Position numbers and translations under genes: made by a program. A stretch of DNA of 64,000 nucleotides from NCBI RefSeq assembly GCF_016634425.1, contig NZ_JAEPES010000006.1, forward strand, positions 87,388 to 151,387. Reading direction: 5' to 3'. Under the pieces are notes generated by a model. It did not search any database and was not told where the DNA came from. It saw only the letters and a list, made by a program, of their open reading frames with translations. This document shows, one piece after another, positions 57,448-64,000 of this stretch; the stretch's first letter is position 1, and the number at the start of each line of letters is the position of its first letter. This stretch comes from Lacisediminihabitans changchengi. GTDB lineage: Bacteria; Actinomycetota; Actinomycetes; Actinomycetales; Microbacteriaceae.

Positions 57448-58520
57448 GCCCGCTCGCCGATTTCACGACCCTGAAGGTAGGCGGCCCGGCCGCCGAACTG
57501 CTCGAGCCGACCACCCCCGACGAGCTCGTCGCCGCGGCGCGGCGCGTCTGGGACGGCGGCGGCGCCTGGCTCGTGTTGGGCGGCGGGTCGAACGTGGTGC
57601 TGGCGGATTCGGGGTTCGACGGCAGCGTCATCCGTGTCCGCACGCGGGGCATCGAGCAGTTGGCGACGGATGCTGACGGCCGAACGCACCTCCGCGTGCA
57701 GGCCGGCGAGCCCTGGGACGACCTCGTGGCGTATGCCGTCGCGCACGGACTCGCGGGGATCGAGGCGCTCTCCGGGATTCCCGGGTCGAGCGGGGCCGCG
57801 CCGATCCAGAACATCGGAGCGTACGGGCAGGAGATCGCCTCCGCGCTCGTCGCCGTCGATTTCATCGACGCCGTCACCGGAGACCGCGAGTGGCTCAGCG
57901 CCGACGAACTCGGCCTCGCCTACCGCACCTCACAGCTGAAGGCCGGGCGGCGGGGGCTCGTCGTCGCGATCGAACTGGCACTTGAGAAGACCGACGCGCT
58001 CAGCGCGCCGATCGCCTATCCACAGCTGGCCGGCGCGCTGGGCGTCGAGCTCGGAGCACGCCTGCCGCTGGCCGATGTGCGCGCGGCGGTGCTCGCGCTG
58101 CGCGCCTCCAAGGGGATGCTGCTCAACCCAGACGACCCCGACTCGGTGAGTGTCGGCTCCTTCTTCACCAACCCGATCGTGAGCGACGGCTTTGCGCGCG
58201 GCCTGCCGACGGACGCCCCGCGCTGGCCGGTGTCGCTGGACGGCGCGGATGACAGCACCATGGATGACGCCAGCGCAGTCGACCGCACGGTCAAACTCAG
58301 CGCGGCCTGGCTGATCGAGCACTCGGGCATCACGCGAGGTTTCCGCCTGCCGGGGTCGCGCATCGCGGTGTCGAGCAAGCACACGCTCGCGATCGTCAAT
58401 ACCGGCGGCGGCACGGCCGCGGAGGTGGGCGAGCTGGCGCGCTACATCCAGACCCGCGTGTTGACCGGCTTCGGAGTCATCCTGCAGCCAGAACCGATAC
58501 TGGTCGGCGTCGAGGTATAG
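57444..58520 (+). CDS. murB: UDP-N-acetylenolpyruvoylglucosamine reductase MurB
   Basis: 358 residues, type I MurB. FAD-binding: TLKVGGPAAELLEPT, LGGGSNVVLADSGFDG, SGIPGSSGAAPIQNIGAYGQEI (GxxGxx...NxGAYG). Catalytic Ser in SVGSFFTNPIV (near 232) and the C-terminal AAWLIEHSGI and ...SSKHTLAIVN segments. Cytoplasmic enzyme making UDP-MurNAc. GTG start overlapping hadB (GTGA). Confidence 0.95.
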   Translation: MSPLADFTTLKVGGPAAELLEPTTPDELVAAARRVWDGGGAWLVLGGGSNVVLADSGFDGSVIRVRTRGIEQLATDADGRTHLRVQAGEPWDDLVAYAVAHGLAGIEALSGIPGSSGAAPIQNIGAYGQEIASALVAVDFIDAVTGDREWLSADELGLAYRTSQLKAGRRGLVVAIELALEKTDALSAPIAYPQLAGALGVELGARLPLADVRAAVLALRASKGMLLNPDDPDSVSVGSFFTNPIVSDGFARGLPTDAPRWPVSLDGADDSTMDDASAVDRTVKLSAAWLIEHSGITRGFRLPGSRIAVSSKHTLAIVNTGGGTAAEVGELARYIQTRVLTGFGVILQPEPILVGVEV

Positions 58521-58585
58521 CGGGTCGGCTCTAGCGCTGTGTCGGTGGTCGCCGCTTGAATGGGCTGACCATCGAAGGAGACCGG

Positions 58586-59551
58586 ATGATTCACGCCACG
58601 GGGTTGCAGCGCACCTTCGTCACGAAGAAAGGCCGCGAGAGGTCGATCGTCACGGCGGTCTCCGGGGTCGATATCGATGTTGCCGAGGGCGAGATCGTGG
58701 GCTTTCTCGGGCCGAACGGCGCGGGCAAGACCACGACGCTCCGCATGCTCACCACGCTGCTGAAGCCGACGGCCGGTACCGCCACCGTCGCCGGTCATGA
58801 TCTGCTGGCCGACCCGGTGGCCGTACGTCGCAGCATCGGGTACGTCTCGCAGAGCGGATCGACCGGTCGCCAGGCGCGGGCGGGCGAGGAAATCGTGTCG
58901 CACGGAATGCTGTACGGCGTCAGCGCGCAACAGGCCACCGCCCGCGGTCGAGAGCTGTTCGACCAGCTCGACCTCGAGGGGCTGTGGGATCGCAAAGCCG
59001 GCGACATGAGCGGCGGGCAGCGTCGTCGCCTCGACATCGCCATGGGTCTGGTGCACGACCCGCGGTTGGTCTTTCTCGACGAACCGACCACAGGACTCGA
59101 CCCGCAGGCGCGCGCCAACCTCTGGGTGCACATCTCCGACTTGCGGGAAAAGCGCGGCAGCACCGTCTTTCTCACCACGCACTACCTCGACGAGGCCGAT
59201 GCTCTGTGCGACCGCATCCTGGTCATCGACCGGGGCGAGATCGTCGCGAGCGACACTCCCGACGCGCTCAAGCGCAGAGTCTCCGGCGACCTGGTCTCGC
59301 TCACCGTCAAGGGGCAGACGGATGTGGCGACCGCCGCCTTCACGCTGGCCGCGGTCTCCGACGGAGAGGTCTCCACCGACGGCCTCCAGGTCAGCGCGAG
59401 GGTGCGAGACGGCGGCACGGTGATGCCCGATCTGCTCCGGTCGCTCGACACCGCCGGCGTCGACCTCGACACCATCGCGCTCAACCGTCCAACCCTCGAC
59501 GATGTCTTTCTGGCCATGACCGGCCGCTCCCTCCGAGAGGATGCATCATGA
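58586..59551 (+). CDS. ABC-2 type transporter ATPase (DrrA-like)
   Basis: 321 residues from ATG at 58586, preceded by AAGGAG. Walker A GPNGAGKTTT (near 46), signature MSGGQRRR, Walker B LVFLDEPTTGLD, H-loop FLTTHYLDEA. The C-terminal extension with GEIVASDTPDALK is typical of daunorubicin-resistance ATPases. Followed by the permease with ATGA overlap. Exports a drug, lipid or peptide; substrate unknown. Confidence 0.92.
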   Translation: MIHATGLQRTFVTKKGRERSIVTAVSGVDIDVAEGEIVGFLGPNGAGKTTTLRMLTTLLKPTAGTATVAGHDLLADPVAVRRSIGYVSQSGSTGRQARAGEEIVSHGMLYGVSAQQATARGRELFDQLDLEGLWDRKAGDMSGGQRRRLDIAMGLVHDPRLVFLDEPTTGLDPQARANLWVHISDLREKRGSTVFLTTHYLDEADALCDRILVIDRGEIVASDTPDALKRRVSGDLVSLTVKGQTDVATAAFTLAAVSDGEVSTDGLQVSARVRDGGTVMPDLLRSLDTAGVDLDTIALNRPTLDDVFLAMTGRSLREDAS

Positions 59552-60303
59552 GTTTCGCCCGCGACACCGGAATCGTCTTCCGCCGCCAGCTGCGACTGTC
59601 GCTGCGGGAACCCGCGTGGGTGGCCATCGGTCTGCTGCAGCCGGTGCTCTACCTCGTGCTATTCGGCCCGCTGCTGAAGCCCATCGCCGCCCAGCTCGGC
59701 ACCACCAACGCGTACACGCTGTTCGTGCCGGGGCTGCTGGTGCAGTTGGCCATCTTCGGGTCACTGTTCGTCGGCTTCGGACTGATCGGCGAGGTGCGCG
59801 ATGGCGTGATCGAGGCCGAGCGCGTGACCCCGGCATCCCGCACCGCACTGCTGCTCGGTCGCGTGGTCAAAGACATGCTCACCCTTGCTGTGCAGGGAGC
59901 GATCCTCATCGCGCTCGGCTTCGCGTTCGGCATGACCGCTTCGCCGCTCGGCGTCGTGCTGGGCTATATCCTCGCGCTGTTGCTCACCGGGGCCGTCGCG
60001 TGCGCCGGGTATGCGCTGGCGCTTGCCGTGAAGACGGAGGATTCGCTGGCCGCGGTGGCGAACGGCGTGACCCTGCCGATCCTGCTGCTGAGCGGCATCC
60101 TGCTGCCGATGACCCTGGCGCCGCAGTGGCTGCAGGTGATTTCGGACATCATCCCGATAAAGCACATCGTCGATGGCATCCGCAATCTCTTCGCGGGCAC
60201 CGACTGGACGCTCGGCACCACCTGGGCCGTGCTCTGGACCGCGGTGCTCGTCATCGCCGGAGTCTGGGTGGGCACGCGCACCTTCCGTCGCCAGAACGCG
60301 TAG
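59548..60303 (+). CDS. ABC-2 type transporter permease (DrrB-like)
   Basis: 251 residues from ATG at 59548, six membrane helices. ABC-2 signature LLLSGILLPMTLAPQWLQVIS then IIPIKHIVDGIRNLFAG. A longer frame upstream overlaps the ATPase and is not coding. Ends 1 bp from the response regulator stop (convergent). Confidence 0.9.
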   Translation: MSFARDTGIVFRRQLRLSLREPAWVAIGLLQPVLYLVLFGPLLKPIAAQLGTTNAYTLFVPGLLVQLAIFGSLFVGFGLIGEVRDGVIEAERVTPASRTALLLGRVVKDMLTLAVQGAILIALGFAFGMTASPLGVVLGYILALLLTGAVACAGYALALAVKTEDSLAAVANGVTLPILLLSGILLPMTLAPQWLQVISDIIPIKHIVDGIRNLFAGTDWTLGTTWAVLWTAVLVIAGVWVGTRTFRRQNA

Positions 60304-60927
60304 CTAGCGCGGCAACAGCCCCAGCTCCATCGCGAGGGTGACCGCGCGGGTGCGGTCGCTCACGCCGAGCTTCTCGAAGACGTGGAGCAGGTGCGTCTTC
60401 ACGGTCGCCTCGCTCAGGAACAGCGAGCGCGCGATCGCCGGATTGCTCTGGCCCTGCGCCACGAGCGCGAGCACCTCGGTCTCCCGCGGACTCAGGGCCA
60501 CGGCCGCCGGCTTCGCCACCCGGCGCACCAGCAGCGCGGCGATCGACGGCGCGAGCGCCACCTCGCCGCGCGCGACCGACCGGATGCCGGCCAGAATCTC
60601 CTCCTGCGGCGCAGCCTTGAGCAGATAGCCGCTGGCGCCTGCCTCGATCGCGGTGAGGATCGACTCATCCGATTCGTAGGTGGTCAGCACGATCACGCGG
60701 ATGTCCGGGGCCGCGGCGAGAATGCGCGCGGTGGCCGCGTCGCCGGTGAGGCCGGGCATCCGGAGGTCCATGAGCACGAGGTCGGGCCGCAGCGCAAGGG
60801 CGAGCTCGACCGCCTCGTCTCCGGCCGCCGCTTGCCCGACGACCTCGACATCCGGCGCCGTCTCGAGCAGGGCAACGATGCCGCTCCGCACGATCGGGTG
60901 GTCGTCGGCGACCAGCACGCGGATCAC
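60304..60927 (-). CDS. NarL/LuxR-type response regulator
   Basis: 207 residues. Receiver domain: acidic pair DDHPIVRSG, phosphoacceptor Asp in VLMDLRMPG (D55), Thr/Lys late. LuxR helix-turn-helix: LSPRETEVLALVAQGQSNPAI and SEATVKTHLLHVFEKLGV. Last gene of the minus-strand ABC-kinase-regulator operon; the start overlaps the kinase stop. Confidence 0.94.
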   Translation of the reverse strand: MIRVLVADDHPIVRSGIVALLETAPDVEVVGQAAAGDEAVELALALRPDLVLMDLRMPGLTGDAATARILAAAPDIRVIVLTTYESDESILTAIEAGASGYLLKAAPQEEILAGIRSVARGEVALAPSIAALLVRRVAKPAAVALSPRETEVLALVAQGQSNPAIARSLFLSEATVKTHLLHVFEKLGVSDRTRAVTLAMELGLLPR

Positions 60928-62069
60928 GGCGTCACCCCAGCCGGCAACGACACCGTCAGTGTCGTGCCGGTGCCTGGCGCGCTCGAGACCGCGAGGGTGC
61001 CGGCCACCAGAGCGAGTCGGTCGCGCATGCCGACCAGGCCGAAGCCGTCGTTCGGAAGGAGCGGGTCGAAGCCGACCCCGTCATCCGTCACCGTCATGGT
61101 GGCGCAGCCCTCCAGCCTGATGCTCACCGCCCGTGCGCGCGAGTGTTTGCGCACGTTGGCGAGCGACTCCTGGGCGCAGCGCAGCAGCACGACTTCGGCG
61201 TCGCGGTCGAATTCGCCGCTGATGTCGGCGGACACCGACACCCGGATGCCGGTCTCGCGATCGAAGCGCGCGCCCAGCCGGTCGAGGGCGGCCGCGATCC
61301 CGCCGCCGAGCTCCACCGGCGCACTGGACGCGACCAGCGAGCGAGTCTCGACCAAAGTCTCTCGGGCGCTCTCCTCGATCAATTCGAGGCGATCGCCGAC
61401 CGCTCCGGTCTCTCCGGCCGCGAGCTCGCGCTGCGCCCGCTGCGACAACATCACCAGGCCGGTGAGGCTCTGCGCGATGGTGTCGTGGATCTCGCGGGCG
61501 AGACGTTCGCGCTCGCTGGTGACCCCGGCATCCCGGCTCAGCAGGGCGAGTTGGTCCTGGGTCTGGGTGAGTTCGTCGATCAGCAGCTTGCGCTCCGCGC
61601 TCAGCTCGGCGATGCGGGTGATCCAGGTGCCGAGCGCGAGGCTGCCCACCAGCGAGATCGCCTCGATGACGGCCGTGTTCGCGATGTTCTGCGGGTCGGT
61701 GCCGAGCACGATCAGAAAGCCCGCGGAGACGACGAGCGCCAGCGCCACATTGGCGACGATGGCCAACCGGGTGCTCTCGATCGCGACCCAGACGAGCGGG
61801 AAGGCGATCGCCTGGATGACCGCGAGGCTCGGCGAGCACGCGACGACCACGCCCGACAGCACGATCACGGTCGCCGAGAACGCGATGCCGGAGGTGCCAT
61901 CCCGCAGCGCGCGGCGACCGTAGAGGACGTAGCAGGCGAGAAACAGCGCAAGCGCGATCCACGCTGTCATCTGCTGCCAGGGTCCGAATGGCCGAGTAAC
62001 GCCGTTGATGGCGGCCAGCACGAGGATCGTGCCGACGACCAGCACGTTCCACCAGCGAGCGCCCGTCAT
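60924..62069 (-). CDS. Sensor histidine kinase (NarL-partner, DesK/LiaS-like)
   Basis: 381 residues from ATG at 62069. Four to five N-terminal membrane helices without a large sensor domain, a coiled coil (LSAERKLLIDELTQTQDQL), HisKA_3 phosphoacceptor EIHDTIAQSLTGLV and HATPase c with DDGVGFDP and GLVGMRDRL. Senses membrane or envelope state, probably in concert with the adjacent ABC exporter. Confidence 0.92.
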   Translation of the reverse strand: MTGARWWNVLVVGTILVLAAINGVTRPFGPWQQMTAWIALALFLACYVLYGRRALRDGTSGIAFSATVIVLSGVVVACSPSLAVIQAIAFPLVWVAIESTRLAIVANVALALVVSAGFLIVLGTDPQNIANTAVIEAISLVGSLALGTWITRIAELSAERKLLIDELTQTQDQLALLSRDAGVTSERERLAREIHDTIAQSLTGLVMLSQRAQRELAAGETGAVGDRLELIEESARETLVETRSLVASSAPVELGGGIAAALDRLGARFDRETGIRVSVSADISGEFDRDAEVVLLRCAQESLANVRKHSRARAVSIRLEGCATMTVTDDGVGFDPLLPNDGFGLVGMRDRLALVAGTLAVSSAPGTGTTLTVSLPAGVTP

Positions 62070-62089
62070 CGTGTCAGCCTTGCAGACGT

Positions 62090-62902
62090 TCAGGAATCTT
62101 TGCGAATCCAGCGGAAGGTGAAGCGCGCCGCGATTAGCCCGCCGACCAGCCAGACGGCGAGCACGATGGCAACCCAGCCGAGGTTCCACTCGTTGCCCTG
62201 CTCCACCTGCTGAAAGCTGTCGGGCAGGAAGACATACCGCATGCCCTGTGCCATCCACTTGAGCGGGAAGACGGATGCCACGTTCTGCAACCACACCGGA
62301 AGCTGCGAGAACTGCAGATACACGCCGCTGATGAACTGCAGCACCAGCACGATCGGGATGATCACCGCCGTCGCGCTCTTCCCCGAGCGCGGGATGCGCG
62401 ACAGCGCTATTCCCAGAACGGCCGAGGTGGTGATCCCGAGCAGGTACACCCAGACGAAAGTGCCCCAGCGGCCAGCATCCGTCGGCAGTTGCACCCCGAA
62501 TGCGAAACGGGCGATCAGCAGCAGCAGCGCGATCTGTGCCAGCGACGTGATCAAGACCTGGCCGAACTTGCCGATGAAATACGACAGCACCGGCAACGGC
62601 GTGCCGGCCAGCCGCTTGAGTGTGCCATCGCCGCGTTCCACCGCGATGTCGACCGCGAGGTTCTGCACTCCGCTGAGCAGGATTCCGGCCGCGATCATGC
62701 CGGGCACGTAGAAGGCGGCCGCGGTGATTCCGCCGGAGCCGTCGGGGTTGGTGCCGAAGTTGCCGGCGGCACTGAAGGCGACCGAGAAGATCGACAGCAT
62801 GACTATGGGAAACAGGAAGGTGAAGAAGACGGTGTCGCCCTGGCGGAAGTAGATTTTGGTCTCGTAGCGGGCACGGTCGAGGCCGAGTGCGATCGCGTTC
62901 AT
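62090..62902 (-). CDS. ABC-2 type transporter permease of the kinase operon
   Basis: 270 residues from ATG at 62902. Six membrane helices; FYVPGMIAAGILLSGVQNLA, ERGDGTLKRLAGTPLPVLSY (ABC-2 loop), FISGVYLQFSQLPVWLQNVA. Overlaps the ATPase by 4 bp; the kinase starts 20 bp downstream. Confidence 0.9.
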   Translation of the reverse strand: MNAIALGLDRARYETKIYFRQGDTVFFTFLFPIVMLSIFSVAFSAAGNFGTNPDGSGGITAAAFYVPGMIAAGILLSGVQNLAVDIAVERGDGTLKRLAGTPLPVLSYFIGKFGQVLITSLAQIALLLLIARFAFGVQLPTDAGRWGTFVWVYLLGITTSAVLGIALSRIPRSGKSATAVIIPIVLVLQFISGVYLQFSQLPVWLQNVASVFPLKWMAQGMRYVFLPDSFQQVEQGNEWNLGWVAIVLAVWLVGGLIAARFTFRWIRKDS

Positions 62903-63795
62903 GCCAGCTCCTCCTGGATCAGTTCTGTCGATTGGGCGGAAGAGCCGATGTGGCCCGCCACGAGTTTCAGATACACGTCTTCGAGGCTGGGACGGATGAC
63001 CTCGAGCCCCTCCGGTTCGCCGCCGGACGCCCCGTAGAGTCGCGCCACCACCGCGCCAGGTTCGAGGGTGCGCTCCTCGTGGACACCGGATGAGTCGCGC
63101 CACCGCACCAGGGGAGTGCGGGCATCCCTCCCCCCGATCTCGCCGATCGCGCCGATGTCGATGAGTTTGCCGCCCGCGATGACGCCCGCCCGATCGCCGA
63201 GTTGCGCCGCCTCGTCGAGATAGTGGGTGGTGAGCAGGATCGTGGTGCCTTCGCGCTTGAGCTCACGGATGAGGTCCCAGAACTCGTGGCGCGCCTCCGG
63301 GTCGAAACCGGTGGTGGGTTCGTCGAGGAAGAGCAACTCGGGTCGTCCGATGACGCCGAGCGCGACATCCACTCTGCGGCGTTGTCCGCCAGACAGCGCC
63401 TTGATGCGGGACTTGGCCTTCTCAGTGAGGCCGACCGCGGCGATTACCTCGTCGACGTCGCGGGGGTTCGGGTAGAAGCTGGCGAAGTGGGAGAGCTGTT
63501 CGCGCACGCTGACATTGCCACTCTCGCCGGTGGACTGCAGCACGATGCCGAGGCGGGCCTTCCAGTCGAGGCCGCCGTGCTGAGGATCGACGCCGAGCAC
63601 GGTCGCCTCCCCACCGCTGCGGTCGCGGTAGCCCTCGAGGATCTCGATCGTGGTCGACTTGCCGGCGCCGTTCGGGCCGAGCAGGGCGAAGGTCTCGCCG
63701 CGCTCGATGTCGAAGCTGATGCCGTCGACAGCGGTGAATCCGGTGGAATAGGTCTTGCGCAGGTCTCGCACGCTCACGTGCTTCTCGCTGGTCAT
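62899..63795 (-). CDS. ABC transporter ATPase of the kinase operon
   Basis: 298 residues. Walker A GPNGAGKST (near 39), signature LSGGQRRR, Walker B LLFLDEPTTGFD, H-loop LLTTHYLDEAAQL. First gene of a four-gene operon: ATPase, permease, histidine kinase, response regulator, a design typical of envelope-stress or antimicrobial-peptide detoxification modules. Confidence 0.92.
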   Translation of the reverse strand: MTSEKHVSVRDLRKTYSTGFTAVDGISFDIERGETFALLGPNGAGKSTTIEILEGYRDRSGGEATVLGVDPQHGGLDWKARLGIVLQSTGESGNVSVREQLSHFASFYPNPRDVDEVIAAVGLTEKAKSRIKALSGGQRRRVDVALGVIGRPELLFLDEPTTGFDPEARHEFWDLIRELKREGTTILLTTHYLDEAAQLGDRAGVIAGGKLIDIGAIGEIGGRDARTPLVRWRDSSGVHEERTLEPGAVVARLYGASGGEPEGLEVIRPSLEDVYLKLVAGHIGSSAQSTELIQEELA

Positions 63796-63914
63796 GTGAC
63801 CATGGTGGCCGCACCCGGCCTCCGCGACAACGGTGCACCGGCTACAGCCGCATCGGTGAACCGGTGGATGCCGCGCTGCCGCCGCCCGCCGCCCTCCTCC
63901 TCCCCGTGCCCGCC

Positions 63915-64000
<86 letters not shown>

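Overview
The window is high-GC DNA from an actinobacterium. The best fit is the Microbacteriaceae (Micrococcales). Evidence: menaquinone as the quinone, a paired hadA-hadB-murB locus, GTG starts with 4-base GTGA/ATGA overlaps, secreted M23 and NlpC/P60 wall hydrolases, 41-bp GGTYGAGTAG...CGTATCGARACC repeats, and heavy use of the octamer CGGATGCC. The last ~86 bases are homopolymer runs and look like a contig-end artefact.

Layout. 0-9.8 kb: menaquinone block (menE end, menA, DUF4229, PLDc_N, menD, a PPK2 kinase, then menF divergent from menG and a polyprenyl diphosphate synthase, then a ferredoxin-NADP reductase). 9.8-20.4 kb: cardiolipin synthase, YajQ, lytic transglycosylase, tRNA-Tyr, inositol-phosphatase family protein, two M23 peptidases, two divergent GH13 enzymes, hairpin repeats, tRNA-Thr and tRNA-Met. 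20.4-56.5 kb: an accessory-looking block. It holds a LacI regulator and frcBCA-type fructose ABC operon with two matching operators, three gene remnants (CUT1 permease, LacI C-terminus, PiT phosphate permease), an orphan M16 protease-like protein, a redox island (two alcohol dehydrogenases, an aldehyde dehydrogenase, the three-gene pyridine nucleotide transhydrogenase, a PNPOx-like protein) with two DosR/DevR-like boxes, several MFS transporters, ppc, HxlR/VOC, UbiB, PadR, endonuclease V, XRE/SDR, a GH38 mannosidase with GPH transporter, and ArsR/MFS. 54.9-56.5 kb: a densely structured non-coding stretch ending in a terminator, a secreted NlpC/P60 protein, and an isolated 27-residue CxxC peptide gene with its own promoter, operator-like palindrome and terminator. 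56.5-63.8 kb: hadA-hadB-murB, a DrrAB-like ABC pair, and a convergent ABC-permease-histidine kinase-response regulator operon.

The genes suggest an aerobe or microaerobe with a menaquinone respiratory chain, sugar uptake under local LacI control, and a redox-balancing island that may respond to hypoxia or NO. Tandem tRNA-Thr/tRNA-Met and hadAB are near neighbours in other actinobacteria. Here 36 kb lies between them and rpmG is not seen, so that block is probably inserted or rearranged. The least explained loci are the 27-residue peptide gene (56277-56529), the structured RNA (54885-55300) and the Dos-box redox island (28.2-35.3 kb). I saw no CRISPR array, insertion sequence, prophage or complete toxin-antitoxin system.
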